DNA of 64,000 nt from NCBI GenBank assembly GCA_021442155.1, contig CM038215.1:209182982-209246981 (forward strand), in the 5' to 3' direction. How positions within the stretch are numbered: position 1 is the first letter of the stretch; every line of letters starts with the position of its first letter. Position numbers and translations under genes: made by a program. Positions 48,363-60,540 of this stretch are shown here, piece by piece. The DNA comes from Cymbidium sinense. Its lineage: Eukaryota; Streptophyta; Magnoliopsida; Asparagales; Orchidaceae. The notes below the pieces were generated by a model, which saw only the letters and a list, made by a program, of their open reading frames with translations, ran no database searches and was not told the origin of the DNA.

Positions 48363-50160
48363 GCATGAAACTTACGCGAGCCGACTCAACGTGGAGACCA
48401 TTTTCGAATAAAAAAATCCGTCAATGATCGACACTGGCGAGGTGAGCACTAGATCCGACCACAATTTAACTCGGTTTGGTCCTTTGTGAAGCAAAATTGC
48501 GCACCATAGAGATCCAACCGCTTGGATTGATTGTAAATCGACTCTTGATCAATTTACCGGCGGATGCTACGCCGCTGATGCAGAAGAGCTCAAAGAGCCA
48601 ACGACCTCGATTACGTGGCGAGAATAGGGACGAAATCCAGGCTATTCATTCTTTCTATTTAGAACGGACGACTCTGATCTAACTGCACCGTTCGATTTAA
48701 TCACTTAAGGAAAAAACGAGATCAACCGTCCAATCCATGATCGGATGACTTCAACCGATCCCGCCTCCTCGCCATTCCACGTGGATCCTATGCGGACCAA
48801 TTCGCGGACGAAATGCGGAAAGGACGTCGCGTCAGTGCCACGTGGCGTTGACTGGTTTAAACAGAAAACTCAGATTTTATATATTTAAAAATGTCGAAAA
48901 ATGCCTAGAACTTCAAAAAATCATAAACAATAAAATATAAATCCAAAAATTACAAATTTGGGCTCTATAAATTCATCTTGATGAGAGAAATCTATTAAAA
49001 TTAAAATTATCAAATTATTTTGGGTATTTTAGCCTTAATTTTGAATAAAATCAATTAAATATTAATTAATCACAAATCATTAATCAAATTGAAATGAAAT
49101 TTTGAGAAATTGAAATTGATGTTAAAACACAACTTAGGAAAAACTTTCATGAATAATTGCAATGTAATTCATGAAATATTAAATTTCAAATCCTAAACCT
49201 CAATTTTAATTAAATAAATTAAAATTAAATTAAATTAATTAAAATAAAATTAAATAAATGACCAAAACGGATTAAATCACTTCAAAGTAATTTAGTAAAC
49301 TTTAATGAACATAAAATCATTAATGAAACCCATTGGAACTTAATAAATCCCAAATTGGCTTAATTAAGTAATTAATTGAATTGAATAATTCAAATAATTA
49401 ACCATAACTTAATTAAATCACAATAAATCAACCAAATTTTCAATAATTATGAATGAACCCTCTTTGGAAACATCTTGCAAAGAGGAATCAATGAAAAATG
49501 AAATCCCCAAATAATCTTCATTAAATTAGGCTTGATTTGGATTTTAGTGAAATAATTAAAACTTTAATTACACCCTAATTATGAATCTAATCAAGATGAA
49601 ACTTTGGAAACATGAAATTGGCATTAAAACCCACTTATCGACCTTTGGATTGGGAATTGTTGAAATTCCAACTCTCTAGGTCAATATAAATCAAATAATC
49701 AATTAAAAAATTCATAAATTCATAAAATCATGAGGTGACTTGAAATTATCTACATCAACATCAAAAATACTTAAGATAGCTCTCCAACATCCTAAATCGA
49801 AGAACTTAATCAATTTCATACTTAAGGGTTAAAAAAACCAATAATGAAATGTTAAGTTTAATCAAATCTTAAGTTTAATTAAACTCATAAGTAAACAAAC
49901 CAATAAAACTTTAATCTCCGATCAACCTAATCTAAGAATGAATTCACACTTTAATTAATTAATTCAATTAATTTATAATTATAAGTATAACAAAATTTAT
50001 AAATACTATTATATATCATTTTAATCAAAATAAAATATAGAATTTTATTAATTTAATTTGGGCGACTTTTGAGAAATGCAAAATTTAAAATATAATTTAA
50101 AATATGTTCTAAATTAGCTTTTTTATTCTTTTAGGTATTATATATATCTCGTTATGGTTA
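48363..50160. other. Intron DNA, GC-richer then A-rich, unclassified
   Basis: 48363-48870 is GC-richer with CCACGTGG(A/C) at about 48777 and 48839. 48880-50160 is G-poor and A-rich like 45301-47039. No coding frame that I trust. Confidence 0.35.
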
Positions 50161-50162
50161 TC

Positions 50163-50233
50163 TTCATGGAATAGTGGACTAGTTTCGAAAGCAAAAGTGA
50201 TGCCTTCGCATTTTCATGGAATAGTGGACTAGT
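50163..50233. repeat. Short tandem duplication, period 50
   Basis: A 21-base word beginning TTCATGGAATAGTGGACTAG occurs at 50163 and 50213 with identical sequence. Confidence 0.85.
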
Positions 50234-51129
50234 ATTAAATTGAGATAGAGGAATTGGGTTCCTCACATCATGGGAAGAGAGAGAGAGAGGAGGTTGAATG
50301 CTTACTTTTTCTTATATGGAAATTTGGAAAGAGGAAATTTTCTTTCCTCTATCTTTCTCTTGAGAAAGATTGCTCCATATTTTGTGAGATATTTTCCATT
50401 TTCCTTGTAGATTTTCACAGAAAATGATTTAGTTTTTTTTTTCCCCTCTTATTTTGTGTTACATATATTTGAACGTTCATTATATGCCCCTCCCTTCATG
50501 TATGTTATTATTGGTCAAGATACGTAAATCCTAGAGCTCACATGTGTGTGACTGTGTTCATTATTTTTATATCATATTTATGCATGTTATGTTAGTTTTG
50601 TTTCTTTTAGGTTAATCTAATTGCTCTCTTTGCATACTCAAAAGTAACTGGTTTGGGCACTTCCACTATAATTTAAGTTCACACATTCCAACCAGCAATC
50701 AATTAGCCATTGGGAAGTGGGTTCTTCCAAGAATTGCTGGTATGATTCAAGCCAATGTCAATAATGACTGTTCGGTTTTTACTTCATGATATGTCCATAT
50801 AATCAATTCATATTTGCATGAAATCAAAAGTTGACATGAAAGTGCATCTCCACTCTTTACATGAGGCCACATTTGTCAATTTCAATACTACACAACATCA
50901 ACATTTGTCACCTCATTGTCTTAACATTAATCTATCCTCCAAAAAAAAAACTAAGAACACCTAAGAGATGCTGCAACTCATGTCCTCATTGCTTTTAAAG
51001 TGAACTTGGCATAAGCATCATCACTGGACGAAATGTGTGAGCTAAATCTTCTTTGAGGCTCTAAAAAAAAAACAACTTATAATCAATATCTATATCACCC
51101 TCAAAAAAGATGGATGTTGGGGAATTAAT
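50234..51129. other. Intron DNA, unclassified
   Basis: (GA)n run near 50277-50292 and a T-run near 50427. Possibly 3' flank or leader of the LINE-like fragment to the right. No readable protein. Confidence 0.35.
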
Positions 51130-51540
51130 CTTTACATGATGAAAATTGTTTCAAACAAAACTACTATCTAAGGCTATTTTAGCACAATGATCAGCTAATC
51201 TACTGCCATCTCTTGATGTATGGTAGAAGATGGCCTGCTTGAAAAAGGTGTGAAGAAGCTAATATTCATGGACTTAAGTGGTTGTGATGTCCAGTTTTTA
51301 TCCCTCATGCAGCTTTGAAGGCCTCAATGACAGTTTTGTTATCACTCTCAACAATGATTCTATTCAATTCATGCATCCAAGGCTCCACTAATTCTTTGAT
51401 GTAGAGAATGGCCTCCAGCTCAACTTGGGTGTTGTCCTAGTGCTCTAAATGTTTCCCTGCATCTTTAAACTGCTCTCCTTTGTCATTCCTAAGCACAATT
51501 CCAAGCCCAGCCAAATAAGAGGTCAATAAGTCTCCATCAC
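51130..51540 (-). pseudogene. LINE-type RNase H (RVT_3-like) fragment
   Basis: Minus strand: GLGIVLRNDKGEQFKD (about 51460-51515), QVELEAILYIKELVEPWMHE (about 51375-51435), LNRIIVESDNKTVIEAFKAA (about 51315-51375). After a frame break, YHTSRDGSRLADHCAKIA (about 51175-51230). This is the order of the plant non-LTR RNase H domain, with its E and D (ESDN) and the late Asp (RLADHCA) still visible. No RT part is recognisable upstream. It lies 437 bases 3' of the HCF107-like exon at 51977-52087. Confidence 0.75.
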
Positions 51541-51974
51541 TTGATGAAATGTAATGCAACCACTAGATTAACAAATGATACAAAGGCAGTCCTGACTCAA
51601 ACTGAAGAACCCATATGACTCATTTTTGTCCATAAGCATTTTCAGCTCTTTGGTATAAAGCTAATAATTAAAATGATTTTTGAAAAAAGCTCTCTTAGTC
51701 TAGGAAAACCTAGCCCTTTGTAGCATCATTTAGCTGAAACGAGCAGCAGAAACACTTTAGAGAGGGAAAATGTTAGCAAGGAAACTCAAGAATTTTGTCA
51801 GTTCATTGTGCCCTGGAAGCAAAGGTAATAACATTGACAACATCCACTTAATCAACTCTTTACAATTCTAGTATGAGACAAGTATCATCACACAACTATC
51901 ATGGCATAATAATGCTTGCATGTCAAATGCTGAACGCCAAGCATAATCAGAAACCAAACTATAATGATATAAGT
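51541..51974. other. Intron DNA between the LINE fragment and the exon
   Basis: No recognisable content; probably includes ancestral intron at the 5' splice site. Confidence 0.4.
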
Positions 51975-51976
51975 AC

Positions 51977-52087
51977 CTGAAGACAACGAGCAGCACTTGC
52001 ACTCTCTAAATCAATTGATACAGCCCTTTGATAGAGCTCCCTAGCAACGCTTATATTTCCTTCTTTCCATTCCATCCATCCCCAAGC
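51977..52087 (-). CDS. HCF107: Internal exon of HCF107-like protein (HAT repeat)
   Basis: The 111 bp exon has 37 codons and phase 0 at both ends. The acceptor is CTATTTTTAG (AG at 52089-52088) and the donor CAG|GTACTT. It encodes AWGWMEWKEGNISVARELYQ, then RAVSIDLESASAARCLQ, one HAT unit with the W-x2-W/E...G...A-R...Y-R-A pattern. In plant HCF107 this unit directly precedes the AWGVLEQRAGN unit, which is what the next exon (25978-25802) encodes. The preceding family segment, ending in a Pro-Val-Trp-Ile type motif, is not in the window, so the N-terminus, including the chloroplast transit peptide and earlier HAT repeats, lies beyond 64000. Confidence 0.93.
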
Positions 52088-52089
52088 CT

Positions 52090-52504
52090 AAAAATAGTCG
52101 TCTATCAAACATAAGGGAGAAGATATAGCAATAAAAAATCAATTAAAATTTAAAACAAACTAGAATAAGTAACATTATAGCATGAATTACAACAAAAATA
52201 AACTTAAAAAATGAGACAAGGATTGCTTGTTTGGAGAGTCCTGCATTCCATTTTTAGGAGTTTTCAAAATTTTGATGTTTGATTGAAATCAAAGTAAAAC
52301 ATTGATGCATTTGAAACTTGACCTTTAATTCATTTTTGTTGAATTTTAAACTCATTCAATTTAGTCAATTTTCAAATATACTGCTCAAGTCACCGCTATC
52401 GCCGCTACTATCACCTGCCCACCACCACTAGCACCACCCACTACCAACTACCACATCGTTGACCATCACAGTCAGGCTTTACATTGAACTCATAGTTCAT
52501 TAAA
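52090..52504. other. Intron DNA upstream of the exon
   Basis: AT-rich; a CCACCACC-type stretch lies at 52395-52460. No coding frame. Probably native intron into which the solo LTR inserted. Confidence 0.4.
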
Positions 52505-52509
52505 CTAAA

Positions 52510-54363
52510 TGTAATATCCAATTAATCCATAGTTTATTCCTAATTAATTTTGTTTTACTAATTAACCCGTTGTATTCTTGTAGCGCTAGCTATCGTGGAT
52601 GGATTAAAGCCTTCGACGCGCGTATGGCTGGGATCGACCCGTTCACTTATTTCGTTCCTTCCATAGCCGCGGCCTCAGGTCATTCCCGCTGATCGGATTC
52701 GTCTCCTCCCTTCCGACATCGGCGGTTGCTCCTTCCCGCGACTGACGGCGCTCCGTGACACAAAACGCCGAGCTTCCTTTCGGCTTCGGCAAGTGCCGCC
52801 TCCCATGGTGCTACCGAGCTTCGTAACACTTCGCTGGACGCCTTTCGGTGGAAGCGTATCGCGTCGTCTTGGCGCCACACCAGTTCCTCGGGTTGGGAAG
52901 TCCTGAAGCAAACGGGTTGGAAATCCAGTTCGTGGAATCCGTGAACCGTCATCGGTTCGGATTTCTGTTCTGACGTCGGAAACTTAGAATTTTGTAAGTT
53001 CTTAATTTTCTTTCCTATCCTTTTCTTTCACGGCCTTCCTTGGCGTTGAAATGCGTGATTGAGGGTTCAAACTTTTTTGGCTAGGTGAGTTGCGAGGTAT
53101 TGTGTATTAAAATGGGGTTTAGGATTGACATGTTTGTTAATTTTAGTTTGTTAATTTAATCGGGTAATTAATATTGGCGTGTCGATTACTTAGTGCTCCA
53201 TTATTTGAAACTATATGAGGAGATATCAATTTAAGATTGGTGTTAATTTAGTATAGGTTCTTATGAGTTTAAATTAAGAAGTATTTAGAAGAATTATTTA
53301 ATAATACTTTCGAGGAGGAATCGTCGAAGCATCACTATTACACTGGCGAGGTGAGACATAATTCTTAATTTAAATTGATTTATTCACATGTATCGCTTTG
53401 TTTTTACAAATTGTATAAATGTATGAATGAATATAGATATATATTGAATAAATACAAATCTTTTACTTGACCTTCGTAGATTCGATTTATAATGATTATA
53501 AGGCATTAGTTCATAATATGATTTCATGGGCATATAAAATGTTTGACATGTTAAATCAGTAATGTGATAAGCGAGGAAATGTCGGAAAATGATAGGAAGG
53601 CTATGTTACGAATCTGCTTAGATAGCAAAGTTCGACGAGATGGCGTGATTAGGGAAACTTAGTATTCCCACTCGGCATTTTGAGGTTGCGTTAGGTCCGA
53701 ATTTGTCGGTATTGGTAAGTAGTATGGTTACCTTCGCACCCCTTTTAGGACAGGCGGGTGTGACCCTTTTGTTATGAAGTCAAAACTATCTGATTATAAA
53801 TGATATTTAGAAAATGATTTGATATAGGCGAAATGATTTAATGAAAATCACTCCAGCAACGTTGATACATAATATTGTTGATTATATTATTCTACTGACA
53901 CCTGGCGTATTGTTGATTACATTACATTCTTGCGGCCGTTTACAGTTTTAAATTTAAATGTACATACGATTATTCTCTTGTCTTTATCGCTTACTTTAGC
54001 ATTCTAAAACAAACATGATCTTCAAATTGATAATTTCGAGGAAAAAGGCAGGTAGCTGCTTTTGTTGAATTATGCATTTTGGTGTATAGTTTGGAAAGAT
54101 TAAACTTTTGGAGTGCGTACAAATTAAATGTCTTTAGTTCTTTCTGTATTTATTTACAAACTTAAAGATTTCATGCTTTAGGTGTGTGAATTAAGTTAAG
54201 TAGTATATGAATTGCAAATATTTGTGATGATTTGATTAGATCACAAATTTCACTGCTGGTTCCATGATGGCAGGTTGGAGCGACGGTGGAATCTGTGTCC
54301 AACCAAGTCATCTATTCTACACAGTTGACACCCAGGATAAAGAGGGTCATGCAGGGTGTGACA
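52510..54363 (+). repeat. Solo LTR, family B, with perfect 5-bp target duplication
   Basis: TGTAATATCCAATTAATCC ... GGGTGTGACA, 1,854 bp, flanked by CTAAA at 52505-52509 and 54364-54368. It is the plus-strand equivalent of the nested element's LTR (33605-35341). The GC-rich block 52600-52980 is the U3/R part; its minus-strand frames (52675-52952) are artefacts. CACTGGCGAGGTGAGACATAATTC lies near 53340. No internal gypsy sequence adjoins. Confidence 0.9.
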
Positions 54364-54368
54364 CTAAA

Positions 54369-56163
54369 TACATAAATTGTAAACTCATGCATTCATTTTA
54401 CATCCAATCAAATAACTCTAAAATATTTCAAATACATTATATTTCTTTTACTCATAATTCCTCTTTTAACAAATTAAACAGCACCTTAAATTGATTTAAT
54501 ATTCATGGTTATTAGTACAACTTTATTCATTAAGGTAAATAGTGTCACAACAAATTAAATGGCCCCTTTCTAAAATTTATAACCTTAACTAGTAGAAGTT
54601 TGACTAATAATCTATGATGTTGAAACATCAATCCTAAGACTTGAAAAGGAATATCATCCAATAATAATGATGTATGCATGTATGAGTTTGTTGAGGTATT
54701 TTGATAGTCCCCTTCCTAGGTATGATTCATTTAGTATATGAAGAGGGATAGCATTATTAACATTATGGGGTAAGTGCAATTATGTTATTACAAAAAAATT
54801 ATATAAGTGATTTAGTTTTGTTGACATTGTTATAAGTTTACAGAAGTGGACTAATGATAAGTTGGTGTTGACATTGATAAGCTAATCCCCTAAGGTCATT
54901 AAGGTGGGTAATTGCATTTCTATTTCATAGGAACCAATTTTTCTTCTAAATCTATTACATTAGATTGCACTTGTTTATTGAATCTTCCTTCAATAAAATG
55001 CTCATTACATAAAAATTATGTTATTAATTTAACTTGATTCTTTGATGAATTTTTTCGTATTACAATGAGTAATGCATATGATACACATTTTTTTAGATTT
55101 TATATAAAATGCTAAGTATGGGCTCTAGAAATTGGCACCTAGCCTCTCGTTGAAAATCAGTTTTACTTTGGTTCCGGTTTAAATTTCCAAAAGATAAATG
55201 AGTTTGAAGTAGAAACTACCTAGAGATTTCATCCTCATTTTTGCGAAAACTTTATATCTAGTTCCATGTTTCCCATAAAGCACAGACACCTATGATTAAT
55301 TACCCCTCTTAATAGTAAGAGAGAACTTTCAATTAAAACTAGTCATTAAGTCACAAATGTTTATATATAATAGCAGTAGATTAAGTTTTAAATTCATAAA
55401 TCAAATCAACATTAACTTAAAGCAGATGGTAAGAGGAATGATGATGAGCCTAATCAAGATCTTATGGTTCCATCATCTTAAACTATTATGGTCCCTGATC
55501 TACTTAATTAGAGGTGATAGTCAATCCAACTTTACTATAAGATCCATGTCAGATATCAGCAGCCGTGAGTTACGTCATCTAAGAAGACTTTGTAGAGCTA
55601 GATGGATGTTGACCTGAGACAAATTTAAATCAACCTGAGATGACAAAAAGCATTATGTCCTATCAAATGTATTCATGATTAGCATTTCGAGGGTAAGTTA
55701 TTCGAGATATAAATTTCTATTTGTGAACTTAATTTGATAGAGAACCACCCTATCAAAAATCTTTGATTGTAACCGCTATTTTTTGTAGTGTCATTTGGTG
55801 ACAAAACTAAGTAGATAAATAACATTGGTCAATTCTATATTGGCGTGAGATTATTTGAACGTGAACATAACGATGCATTAGATTTGACATTACCTTCTTT
55901 GTAAGTTAAAGTTTTCTAAAATTATCACCGTCAACAAACAACTGCGAAGGGTGTATATTTGCATTATGTTTCAAATGATAATTTTCACTCGAACAATCTT
56001 GTAATCATATGATTTTCTTTAAAATTTTCATATATTATTAGAATTTATGTCTAGGATAATTTAAATTAAATCTTAAGATTTTTTGATGATAGTATGAAAT
56101 CTTTAATTACATGTCCATCAGGAGAATTTGATTAATAGTTGTTTTACTAATCTAGACTCTGTA
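54369..56163. other. Intron DNA, unclassified
   Basis: AT-rich. A plus frame at 55357-55617 (86 codons, Arg/Leu-rich end) is not recognisable. No LTR or RNA gene seen. Confidence 0.35.
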
Positions 56164-58133
56164 TGTAATAATCGAAAAACCATCGAAAAAAAATTTTCAT
56201 TTCCAACTACTGCGATGGTTGGCCGCAAATCAAAATAAATATGGGGGGTGGTTCGTTGAAACCAAAACCCTAAACACACGCGAGAGAGGGAGAGAGACGA
56301 GCTTGCATTGTGCCCTAGCCGAGTGAGGCGACTTCCTTGCCGCCGGAGCACCCCCATGCATCGACAACTGAAAGAGAGAGAGAAGGATCGAGCCGTGCGT
56401 GTGCGTGACCTGGCATGCGAACGGGAGAGGGATGGATCGAGCGAGGGATAGGGCACACCGAACTCAAGATAGGAAGAAAAAAAAGGAGATATTTATATTT
56501 TTATAAATATGGATTTTCTATTTTTCTAGTTTGAAATTTGGATTAATATAAGTTATTATTAAATCAGAAAGAAATTTATTTTGGGAGCTTCACAAGTACG
56601 ATTTGACATAAATTTATCTATAATTTGTTAAAATTTCAAAATTTATACAACACCACAACCCTAATTCTATTTTATTACTTAAACCCTTAAATAGCCATGA
56701 TTGAATATAGAATACTAGTGAAAGTAACAGATTTTGAAGAAAAAAAAATTTTTAATATATTAATGAATGAAAGAGTTCAAGCTTTGATTATTTAATGATT
56801 CTTGAAATTTTAGGGTTAATGATTTTAAAAGAAAAATTACAATCATGAGAATTGAAATTATTATATTTTATTATTCTTAAATTGAAATAATTTGAGAAAA
56901 AGATAGAAATTTTTAAATCAAATTAGATTAGAAAAATATTAAACTTTGAATAGAGAAAATAAATAATACTGTGTATGTTAAACAAATTGTATGATTAAAT
57001 CAAATGAATATGCTAATCAACATTATTAATAATTAAATTAACTTAATTTGGTAAATAAACAATAAAATTTTGATGAATTTGAGCATTAAATATTAAAAGA
57101 TATACCCAAATATCATAAATAAGAAATGTATAAAATAAAATAATTTGCTTTCAAATATTGATCAAATCAAAATTTTTATTCTATAGGTACTAAAAATAAA
57201 TAAATAAATTTTAAAGGGAAAGAGATTCAAGAAAAGTTTCAATAAGTGGATAATTATATTATTATATTTATGATAAAAGTTTATTTATTTTCATGTGATG
57301 AAATGCATTTATATATAATTATAAATTATCTTTGTACTTAAAATTGTGATTTATTTTCTCATTTTCTCTATATTAAATGAACAACTTGAATGTTAAATCA
57401 TGTTGTTAATTATGTTATTGTACAGAATTAACTGATTTATTGTTTTGAGATAATACAGATAGCTTTATAAATTCTATGTTATGAATACGTATGTGTGAAA
57501 GTAGAATTCACTCTCTTATGATATTGGTTGGGAATGCAATGCACCCGTGCACAAAAAGATAAATGAAAATGATTACTTGTCCTTTAGATGAGCATTGCAA
57601 AAGTTTCTTTATGGAAAATATTTTTGACGATGACTCCTGAAATGAATAATAAATTAGAAATAAAATTTCTAAGAAATGTTTATTTTCATTTGTCTCTTAT
57701 ATGTTAGACTATTTGAACACTTTTTACATCATGTTTATGTTATAGCAAAACTTGTCATGCATACTATTTTTGTCTTCTTGTTTTACTATAGTGTAAAAAC
57801 ATAATTTATTCGCTAAAAATTTTATTCAATTGCAAGGTAACCTTCCAAATTAAATGGAGGATAGAAGGGAAGATTATGTTTACCGTCGTAAAGGGACTTT
57901 AAAAGATAGGTATTATGTTGGTTTATGTTTTAGATTGTGTTTTATATGATTTCTATTGGTGGATATTTTATAAGTGTGGACAAATTTATTAAATGTGATT
58001 TAGATTTGTAGTGCTTCTTATATAATTTGAGAAAAAAATATTGTGTAGTTTTTATTTCCTATTGAAGATGTTAAGTAAAATTTTTCTTTTTCAGGTCAGT
58101 TGGTTCCTTAGTATTCCAAGTTTAGGCGTGACA
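56164..58133 (+). repeat. 5' LTR (family A) of the chimeric gypsy element
   Basis: Starts TGTAATAATCG (56164; TGTATG at 56160 is an alternative) and ends TTTAGGCGTGACA. It shares blocks with 42599-44098 and 18460-20068, including the ACACGCGAGAG leader (about 56275; 42729 in the solo copy) and TTAAAAGATATACCCAAATATCATA (about 57093). Length is about 1.97 kb. Confidence 0.85.
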
Positions 58134-58134
58134 G

Positions 58135-58146
58135 TGGTATTAAGAG
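58135..58146 (+). other. Primer binding site of the chimeric element
   Basis: TGGTATTAAGAG, one base after the LTR; matches TGGTATCAGAGC at 9 of 12. The following ATTTAGGGATATAAGTATTATCATAATC leader matches 20094-20122. Confidence 0.75.
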
Positions 58147-58299
58147 ATTTTATATTTAGGGATATAAGTATTATCATAATCGAGCCATTAGGAAGATGAT
58201 AAACTTTATGAAGATATTTACATATGATTATGTTAATTGATGTATAATGGTTATTAATAATTTGTGCTTCTCAGGCCTAAGAAATCAATTCGGGGAGAT

Positions 58300-59102
58300 A
58301 CTATGGATGAAAATAAAGAGGCACAAACTGCTGAGCACCAGAATTTAGTGCAACCCTCTTCACTTGCTATAGAAGCATTTGCTCAAATGATAGAATCAAT
58401 GACTTAGATGATACCAAATCGCATACTCAAGCGAGTGGAAGTGGTGGCAATCCTATAGACAAATATCTTAAATTATTTCAAGATATGAGGCAACATATTT
58501 TCTCAGGAACAGGAGGACCTATAGAAGCAGAAAATTAGTTAATGTGGATAGAAAAAATTTTGAAAAGTATGTCATGCCCTCCAGAAAGAAGAGTTGTATT
58601 AGCTTCTTTTACTTTTGAGAAGCTGAGAGACGGTGGCGAGGACAATTGCAAGAAATTTTTGAAGGAAGGCCTTGCAATCTTGTTTCATGGGAGGATTTTG
58701 TGAGTACATTTAGAGATTGGTTTGTACTTCTCTCAACTAGGAGACAAATGCAGGACAAGTTCATCATATTAGTGCAAGAAGATCGTTTTATCATGTAATA
58801 TGAAGCTGAATTTATAATGCTTTCAAGGTATGCACTCCAATTAATATCAAATGCAGAGGAGAAATGTCATAAGTTTCTATCTGGACTGAAAGATGTAGTT
58901 AGATAGCCTTGATCCCTATAGGTATTGATGACTATGATGTTCTGGTGGAGAGGGCTAAAATGATAGAGTTGGATTTACAAGCTACTCAAAGCAGAAGAGA
59001 TATTCAGAAAAGGACTGATGATAGGTCAAAATCTGGGTAGAATGTTCAAATTGAAATATCAAACTATAAAACTAAGTCTAATAATACTACTAGTAGTAAT
59101 AG
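58300..59102 (+). pseudogene. Gag of the chimeric element, family A part
   Basis: Homologous to 20240-20960: MDENKEAQTAEHQNLVQPS-like start (58303), MRQHIFSGTGGPIEAEN, a W-M/I-x-KILKSMSCPPERRV block (58550-58600), then an FEGRPCNLVSWEDFVSTFRD-like block (58655-58715) and RKDIQKRTDDRSKS-like sequence near 59000. Stops (e.g. in IEAEN*LMW) and frameshifts are present. The homology to the first copy ends in the Ser/Asn run at about 59090-59102. Confidence 0.8.
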
Positions 59103-59992
59103 TGTTTCTATGTAGAGGACCTCATTGGGCGAGGGAGTGTCCTCAAAAGAAATCCCTTAACTCCCTTCTAACAAATCATCATAGAGAGATAGAGATCAAT
59201 GAGGACAATATGACTGCACAAGTGAGATCCATGTAGCTATTGAATGTAATACAATCTGCTCCAAAGACCCTAAAGGGGTTGCTCTTTGTGGAGATGGTCA
59301 TTGATGAGAAGAAGATCACAAATGCTATGGTGGATATACGTGCCTCTCATAACTTCATCTCCATTGAAGAAGCCCGAGCGCTAGAGGGGGCTCCATCAAA
59401 GCAATTCAGCAAGACCCATTCATGGTATAGCTCGAGGAGTCCAGACCAATGTTGGGACATGGCCGGTACATTAGACTTCATCATTCCAATGGATGTTTTC
59501 AAAGTTGTCCTACGGGTCCTACAGATAGAATTCCTAGACCAAGTAAAGGCATTCTCGATACCTTTTGCCAATAGCATGTGTATCATTGAAGGCAATCGAG
59601 CTTGCATGGTACCAACAATGAGAACCATCAAACAAGATGCTAAAATGCTATTGGCCATCCAATGCAAGAAGGGCATTCGGCGAGAAGAGAAATGTTATTT
59701 GGCCATTCTTCATGACTTGGATGATGAAGAACTAAAGTCCCAAGAAGACATGCCAAGGGAAGTAGCAGTGGTACTTGAGGAGTTCAAGGATGTCTGATCT
59801 ACAGAGTTATTGAAGGAACTACCACCCAAAAGGGAGATAGACCACCAAATTGAGCTAGAACTAGGAACCAAACCACCAACCATGGGAGCTTATTGCATGG
59901 CACCTCTAGAATTGGCGGAACTTCGCGAGCAACTAAAGGAGTTATTAGAGGTAGGATTCATTCAACCATTTAAAGTTCCATTTGGTGCCAAG
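59103..59992 (+). pseudogene. Gag end, protease and RT start of the chimeric element, chromovirus part
   Basis: It begins inside a zinc knuckle, FLCRGPHWARECPQKKSLN (59108-59165), with the first Cys replaced by Val at the junction. The protease region MVIDEKKITNAMVDIRASHN carries Asp-Ile-Arg-Ala instead of Asp-Thr-Gly-Ala, so it is inactive. An open 185-codon frame (59240-59797) covers protease and linker (SIPFANSMCIIEGNRACMVP, AVVLEEFKDV). After one stop the RT leader follows: LPPKREIDHQIELELGTKPP, YCMAPLELAELREQLKELLE, FIQPFKVPFGAK. The sequence type is that of plant chromoviruses. It stops at the MITE. Confidence 0.85.
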
Positions 59993-60530
59993 TAGGGCTG
60001 CAAACGAACCGAGCTGAGTCGAGCATGTATGTGTTCAAGCTTAAGCTTGTTTAATATTATCAAGTTCGAGCTTCGATTCGAGCTTTTAAGAATAATGTTC
60101 AAGCTTGAGCTTGTTTAACATTATCGAGCTTGAGATCGATTCGAGTTTGTTCACGAGCTCGGTTCAAATTGGATTATCGAGCATGTTAAGCGGCGTTTAA
60201 TAAAATAAATGAGAATCAATCCTTAATCGCTTGTTCACGAGCAACTTATAGAGAAACATACATGAGTTGTATCGATTAAAGCTTATTAAAAAAAAATAAT
60301 AATTTGAACAATCTTTCCTGAAACAAGCCCATGTAATCGAGCTCCTTAGCGAGCTTGTTTACTAGCTTTAAATGATAATGTTTATGAACATAAATGAACC
60401 GAATGACAAGCTGTTCAAATTTGTTCATTTAACAATCGACTATTTCAAAAAGTGTTCAAGCTCGTTTGATTAGTTAATCAAATGAACATGAACGAGCTCT
60501 AATCGAGGGTACTCATGTAAGATTGACATC
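59993..60530. mobile_element. GCTCG-rich MITE, second copy, inside pol
   Basis: TAGGGCTGCAAACGAACCGAG onward; same family as 47841-48362 but opposite orientation. Its right part (60470-60510) is the reverse complement of that copy's left part (CTCGATTAGAGCTCGTT(T/C)ATG). It interrupts RT after FGAK, and pol resumes only in RNase H at about 60541, so most of the RT domain (roughly 0.9 kb) is missing at this site. No clear target duplication. Confidence 0.7.
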
Positions 60531-60540
60531 TAATTGCCTA

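Larger units (their letters stand above)
25979..51976 (-). other. HCF107: HCF107-like intron, 25,998 bp
   Basis: The donor is CAG|GTACTT (GT at 51976-51975) and the acceptor AACTTTCAG at 25980-25979, phase 0. It contains a Tourist-like MITE, a family C LTR, two nested gypsy elements, a gypsy gag cut by a solo LTR, a pol fragment, a GCTCG-rich MITE and a LINE RNase H fragment. Together these account for well over half of its length. Confidence 0.88.

Noticed and set aside
52675..52952. Two minus-strand frames of 78 and 90 codons in GC-rich DNA
   Set aside because: They lie wholly in the U3/R part of a solo LTR, overlap each other in different frames and resemble no protein.
56118..56456. A 112-codon minus-strand frame
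   Set aside because: Antisense to the leader region of a family A LTR; Ser/Arg-rich from GAGAGA repeats.
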